Shown in pieces: positions 61,646 through 64,000 of a stretch of DNA of 64,000 bases (within the stretch, counting starts at the first letter, position 1; every line of letters begins with the position of its first letter). The position numbers were made by a program, and so were the translations under genes. The notes below the pieces were generated by a model. It did no database searches. It saw nothing but the letters and a program-made list of their open reading frames with translations, and was not told the origin of the DNA. The DNA is from an uncultured Clostridia bacterium (lineage in GTDB: Bacteria > Bacillota > Clostridia > Peptostreptococcales > Anaerovoracaceae): contig CALIYX010000009.1 of the NCBI GenBank assembly GCA_938049335.1, positions 124,001 through 188,000 on the forward strand, written 5' to 3'.

Positions 61646-62776
61646 CTAAATTATGCTAGAATAAGCCTCACTTATCTGCTCGGATATAGTCTTAGCACTA
61701 AACCTCTCTGATATATCCTTAGATATCTTCTCATGGTTGTATCCCTTTGCGTTTTCGTGCATAAACCTCATAGCTTCCACGAGTTCATTTAGGCTATCCC
61801 GCTCTATCAAAAGGCCGTTTTCCTCACTGACAAAATCCTCTGGCCCACCACACCTAGTTGCTATAACCGGAAGTCCTGAGGCAATTGCCTCTATGTATGC
61901 AAGTCCAAAGGTTTCACTCTTTGATGTGAGAACAAAGCAATCTGCCAAGGAAAGCTCCTCACAGATTTTCTTTCTATCAATTTTACCTAGCATTCGCACA
62001 TGACTTGATATGCCATACTTTCCTATTTTCTCTTCTATAAAAGCTCGCTCCTCACCATCACCAGCGATGGTCATGCTTAGATTTTTTCCTTCTTTGATTA
62101 GCTCAGCCACAGCGTCGATAACAAGGTCTATTCTTTTGTTAGGCGTTAAATTTGCCACAGTAATAAAGCTGAAAGGCTTGCTCTCGCAGCCCATAGCATC
62201 CTCTGCCCTAACCTTAAAAATATCTGTATCCACTATATTACTTATGCATATAGGCTTAACCCCAAAGAGCTTCTCCATCCTCTGGCAAAGCGCTTTACTA
62301 ACCGCAATTACAAGGTCTGCCTTCGCGTACATGCTACCATATTTTTGAATTTGAGCGCTTGTGAGTTCTGTATTTATGAACGAAGAATGCTCAGTTATAA
62401 CCTGTTTATATCTTCCATCCAGCGCCTTTTGTGTCATATAGCTTATATCAAAAAAATGCGAGTGAACTATGTCAGGCTCGCCATGCTTTGATATAGCATG
62501 CTTTAGAAGTTTCTTGAGACCGAGAGTTCCAATACTTATCAAAACAGGCTTAGGGACTGCACCTACAGGCACATTCATCTCCTCAACCTTGATTCCATCT
62601 CGCTCATAGCTTACGAGTCCCCAGCTTCGCTTGCGACGAAAAGATCTTAAGTCAAGGGATAGCACCAAAACATCATGCCCCGCCTCCGCCAGCGCCTTGG
62701 CTTGATCGTGTTCAAAAATTCCCAGAGTTTGGTTGTTTTCGCTAGGTACACCCCTTGATACAATAAAAATCTTCAT
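61646..62776 (-). CDS. Glycosyltransferase, family 4
   Basis: A 376 aa GT-B enzyme: MKIFIVSRGVPSENNQTLGI, HSHFFDISYMTQKALDGRYK, FSFITVANLTPNKRIDLVID and SKSETFGLAYIEAIASGLPV are the classic GT4 blocks. Next to the pglF-like gene, it could add the second sugar after diNAcBac, the role of PglA, but specificity is unproven. Confidence 0.86.
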   Translation of the reverse strand: MKIFIVSRGVPSENNQTLGIFEHDQAKALAEAGHDVLVLSLDLRSFRRKRSWGLVSYERDGIKVEEMNVPVGAVPKPVLISIGTLGLKKLLKHAISKHGEPDIVHSHFFDISYMTQKALDGRYKQVITEHSSFINTELTSAQIQKYGSMYAKADLVIAVSKALCQRMEKLFGVKPICISNIVDTDIFKVRAEDAMGCESKPFSFITVANLTPNKRIDLVIDAVAELIKEGKNLSMTIAGDGEERAFIEEKIGKYGISSHVRMLGKIDRKKICEELSLADCFVLTSKSETFGLAYIEAIASGLPVIATRCGGPEDFVSEENGLLIERDSLNELVEAMRFMHENAKGYNHEKISKDISERFSAKTISEQISEAYSSII

Positions 62777-62797
62777 CTCTTGCTCTCTTTGCTAAGA

Positions 62798-64000
62798 CTA
62801 ATTTCTCTTATTTTCGGTAATTCTATAGGTCTTGCAAACTCCCTCGACCATGCCCTTGATGTTTCCGTCATTCTTCTCAGATTCTCGAATAAGCGCATCT
62901 AGGCTTGTCAAAAATTCTTCGTCATCCATCTTGATAGGCTGACCAACAAATATCATATTGTTTTCGGTCTTGTTAAGCCCCTCTTCATCCATCAAAACTT
63001 CCTCATAAAGCTTCTCTCCAGGTCTCAACCCCACAACCTCTATCTCAATGTCCTCATGAGGTCTAAAGCCCTTCATCTTGATAAGATTCTCCGCAAGTTC
63101 ATATATCTTTACCGGCTCACCCATGTCAAGAACAAAGATTTCTCCACCCTCTGCAAATAAGCTTGCCTGAAGTACTAGAGAAACTGCCTCAGGTATGGTC
63201 ATAAAGAATCTTCTAATGTCCTTATGTGTAACTGTAACTGGGCCACCTTCTTCAATCTGCTTGAGAAATAGCGGAATAACTGACCCGTTGCTTCCGAGCA
63301 CATTTCCAAATCTGACAGCCGAGTATCTCGTATGCTCAGATTTACGTGCATAAACCTGAACTATCATCTCACATATTCTCTTGGATGCCCCCATGACATT
63401 CGTAGGTCTTACTGCCTTATCGGTCGAAATCAAAGTGAAATTATCAACAAGATATTTATCGGCAAGCTTAACCACATTGAGTGTTCCTAGGCAATTATTC
63501 TTGATTGCCTCATTAGGAGAATCCTCCATCAAAGGAACATGCTTATGTGCTGCAGCATGATAAACGATCTGAGGTCTATACTCATAAAACAGTGCGTCCA
63601 GTCTATCGTAGTCTCTAATAGATCCTATCAAAGTTATAATCTCTGCATATGGGAAATGTCTCTCAAGCTCCATCTGAATCTCATAGGCGTTGTTTTCGTA
63701 AATGTCAAAGATGATAAGTCTCTTAGGCTCATATCTTATAACCTGTCTACAAAGCTCAGACCCAATTGAACCACCGCCTCCAGTTATGAGCACGGTCTTA
63801 TCTTTGATAAAATTATTGATGCCCGTAGCATCTACCTCTATCGCATCTCTTCCGAGCAGGTCCTCGTAGCTTATCGCTCTAAGCTCTCTAACAATCGAAG
63901 AAGAAAGGCTCTTAGCAACCGATGGAAGAATCTTGACAGGAAGCTTGGTTTCCTGGCAAATAGCGATTATCTTCTTGATATCTTCTGATGCAGCAGATGG
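62798..64000 (-). CDS. pglF: UDP-GlcNAc 4,6-dehydratase, PglF/CapD-like (cut by window edge)
   Basis: The C-terminal 400 codons of a membrane-anchored nucleotide-sugar dehydratase; the frame stays open to the right edge. The visible part starts inside the linker region (EDIKKIIAICQETKLPVKIL), then VLITGGGGSIGSELCRQVIR is the NAD-binding motif, with AAAHKHVPLMEDSP and STDKAVRPTNVMGASKR, where TDK replaces the usual SYK, as in this family. It makes UDP-4-keto-6-deoxy-GlcNAc, the first step of bacillosamine synthesis. The N-terminal membrane helices lie outside the window. Confidence 0.9.
   Translation of the reverse strand, partial: PSAASEDIKKIIAICQETKLPVKILPSVAKSLSSSIVRELRAISYEDLLGRDAIEVDATGINNFIKDKTVLITGGGGSIGSELCRQVIRYEPKRLIIFDIYENNAYEIQMELERHFPYAEIITLIGSIRDYDRLDALFYEYRPQIVYHAAAHKHVPLMEDSPNEAIKNNCLGTLNVVKLADKYLVDNFTLISTDKAVRPTNVMGASKRICEMIVQVYARKSEHTRYSAVRFGNVLGSNGSVIPLFLKQIEEGGPVTVTHKDIRRFFMTIPEAVSLVLQASLFAEGGEIFVLDMGEPVKIYELAENLIKMKGFRPHEDIEIEVVGLRPGEKLYEEVLMDEEGLNKTENNMIFVGQPIKMDDEEFLTSLDALIRESEKNDGNIKGMVEGVCKTYRITENKRN

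Overview
The window comes from an anaerobic, Gram-positive Clostridia-type bacterium of moderate GC. The evidence is a complete lysine-to-butyrate fermentation gene set, pyruvate:ferredoxin oxidoreductase, a SCIFF peptide with its radical SAM maturase, a Firmicutes-type (VIIb) type VII secretion system, and lipoproteins and wall-binding repeats rather than an outer membrane. The genus cannot be fixed from the sequence; lysine-fermenting members of Peptostreptococcales or the Anaerovoracaceae would fit. Almost every gene is on the minus strand, so operons read from high to low coordinates.

Region 1 (1-14.9 kb) is catabolism. It starts with the 5' part of nifJ. Then come an atoE-atoD-atoA unit with its own promoters and the operon kdd-kamA-kamB-kamC-kamD-kamE. 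Upstream lie a regulator made of a degenerate Kdd-like domain fused to a TyrR-like AAA+/HTH module, and the divergent gene kal. Together these isomerise lysine, oxidise 3,5-diaminohexanoate, deaminate 3-aminobutyryl-CoA and move CoA onto acetoacetate or butyrate. The cleavage enzyme kce is not in the window.

Region 2 (15-29.1 kb) is one long type VII secretion locus: an EsaA-like lipoprotein, EsxA, an EssA-like protein, EsaB, EssB, EssC, two small helical proteins resembling LXG-associated partners, an LXG-like effector, and three tandem leucine-rich-repeat lipoproteins plus the stump of a fourth. The lipoproteins are the best immunity candidates.

Region 3 (29.2-38.1 kb) is mixed: a pseudouridine synthase, the scfA-scfB ranthipeptide pair, glnS, a compact Fst/par-like type I toxin-antitoxin locus, a three-gene glycerol-3-phosphate oxidation unit, and a secreted amidase with wall-binding repeats.

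Region 4 (38.1-64 kb) is a surface polysaccharide locus read from the right edge. It encodes the bacillosamine route (PglF, PglE, PglD, PglC), a probable UDP-ManNAc3NAcA route (WbpA, WbpB, WbpE, acyltransferases, a 2-epimerase), a second uronic-acid dehydrogenase (WecC), glycosyltransferases, two flippases, three LpxD-like acyltransferases, and a polymerase fused to a C5-epimerase-like domain. The last gene runs off the right edge.
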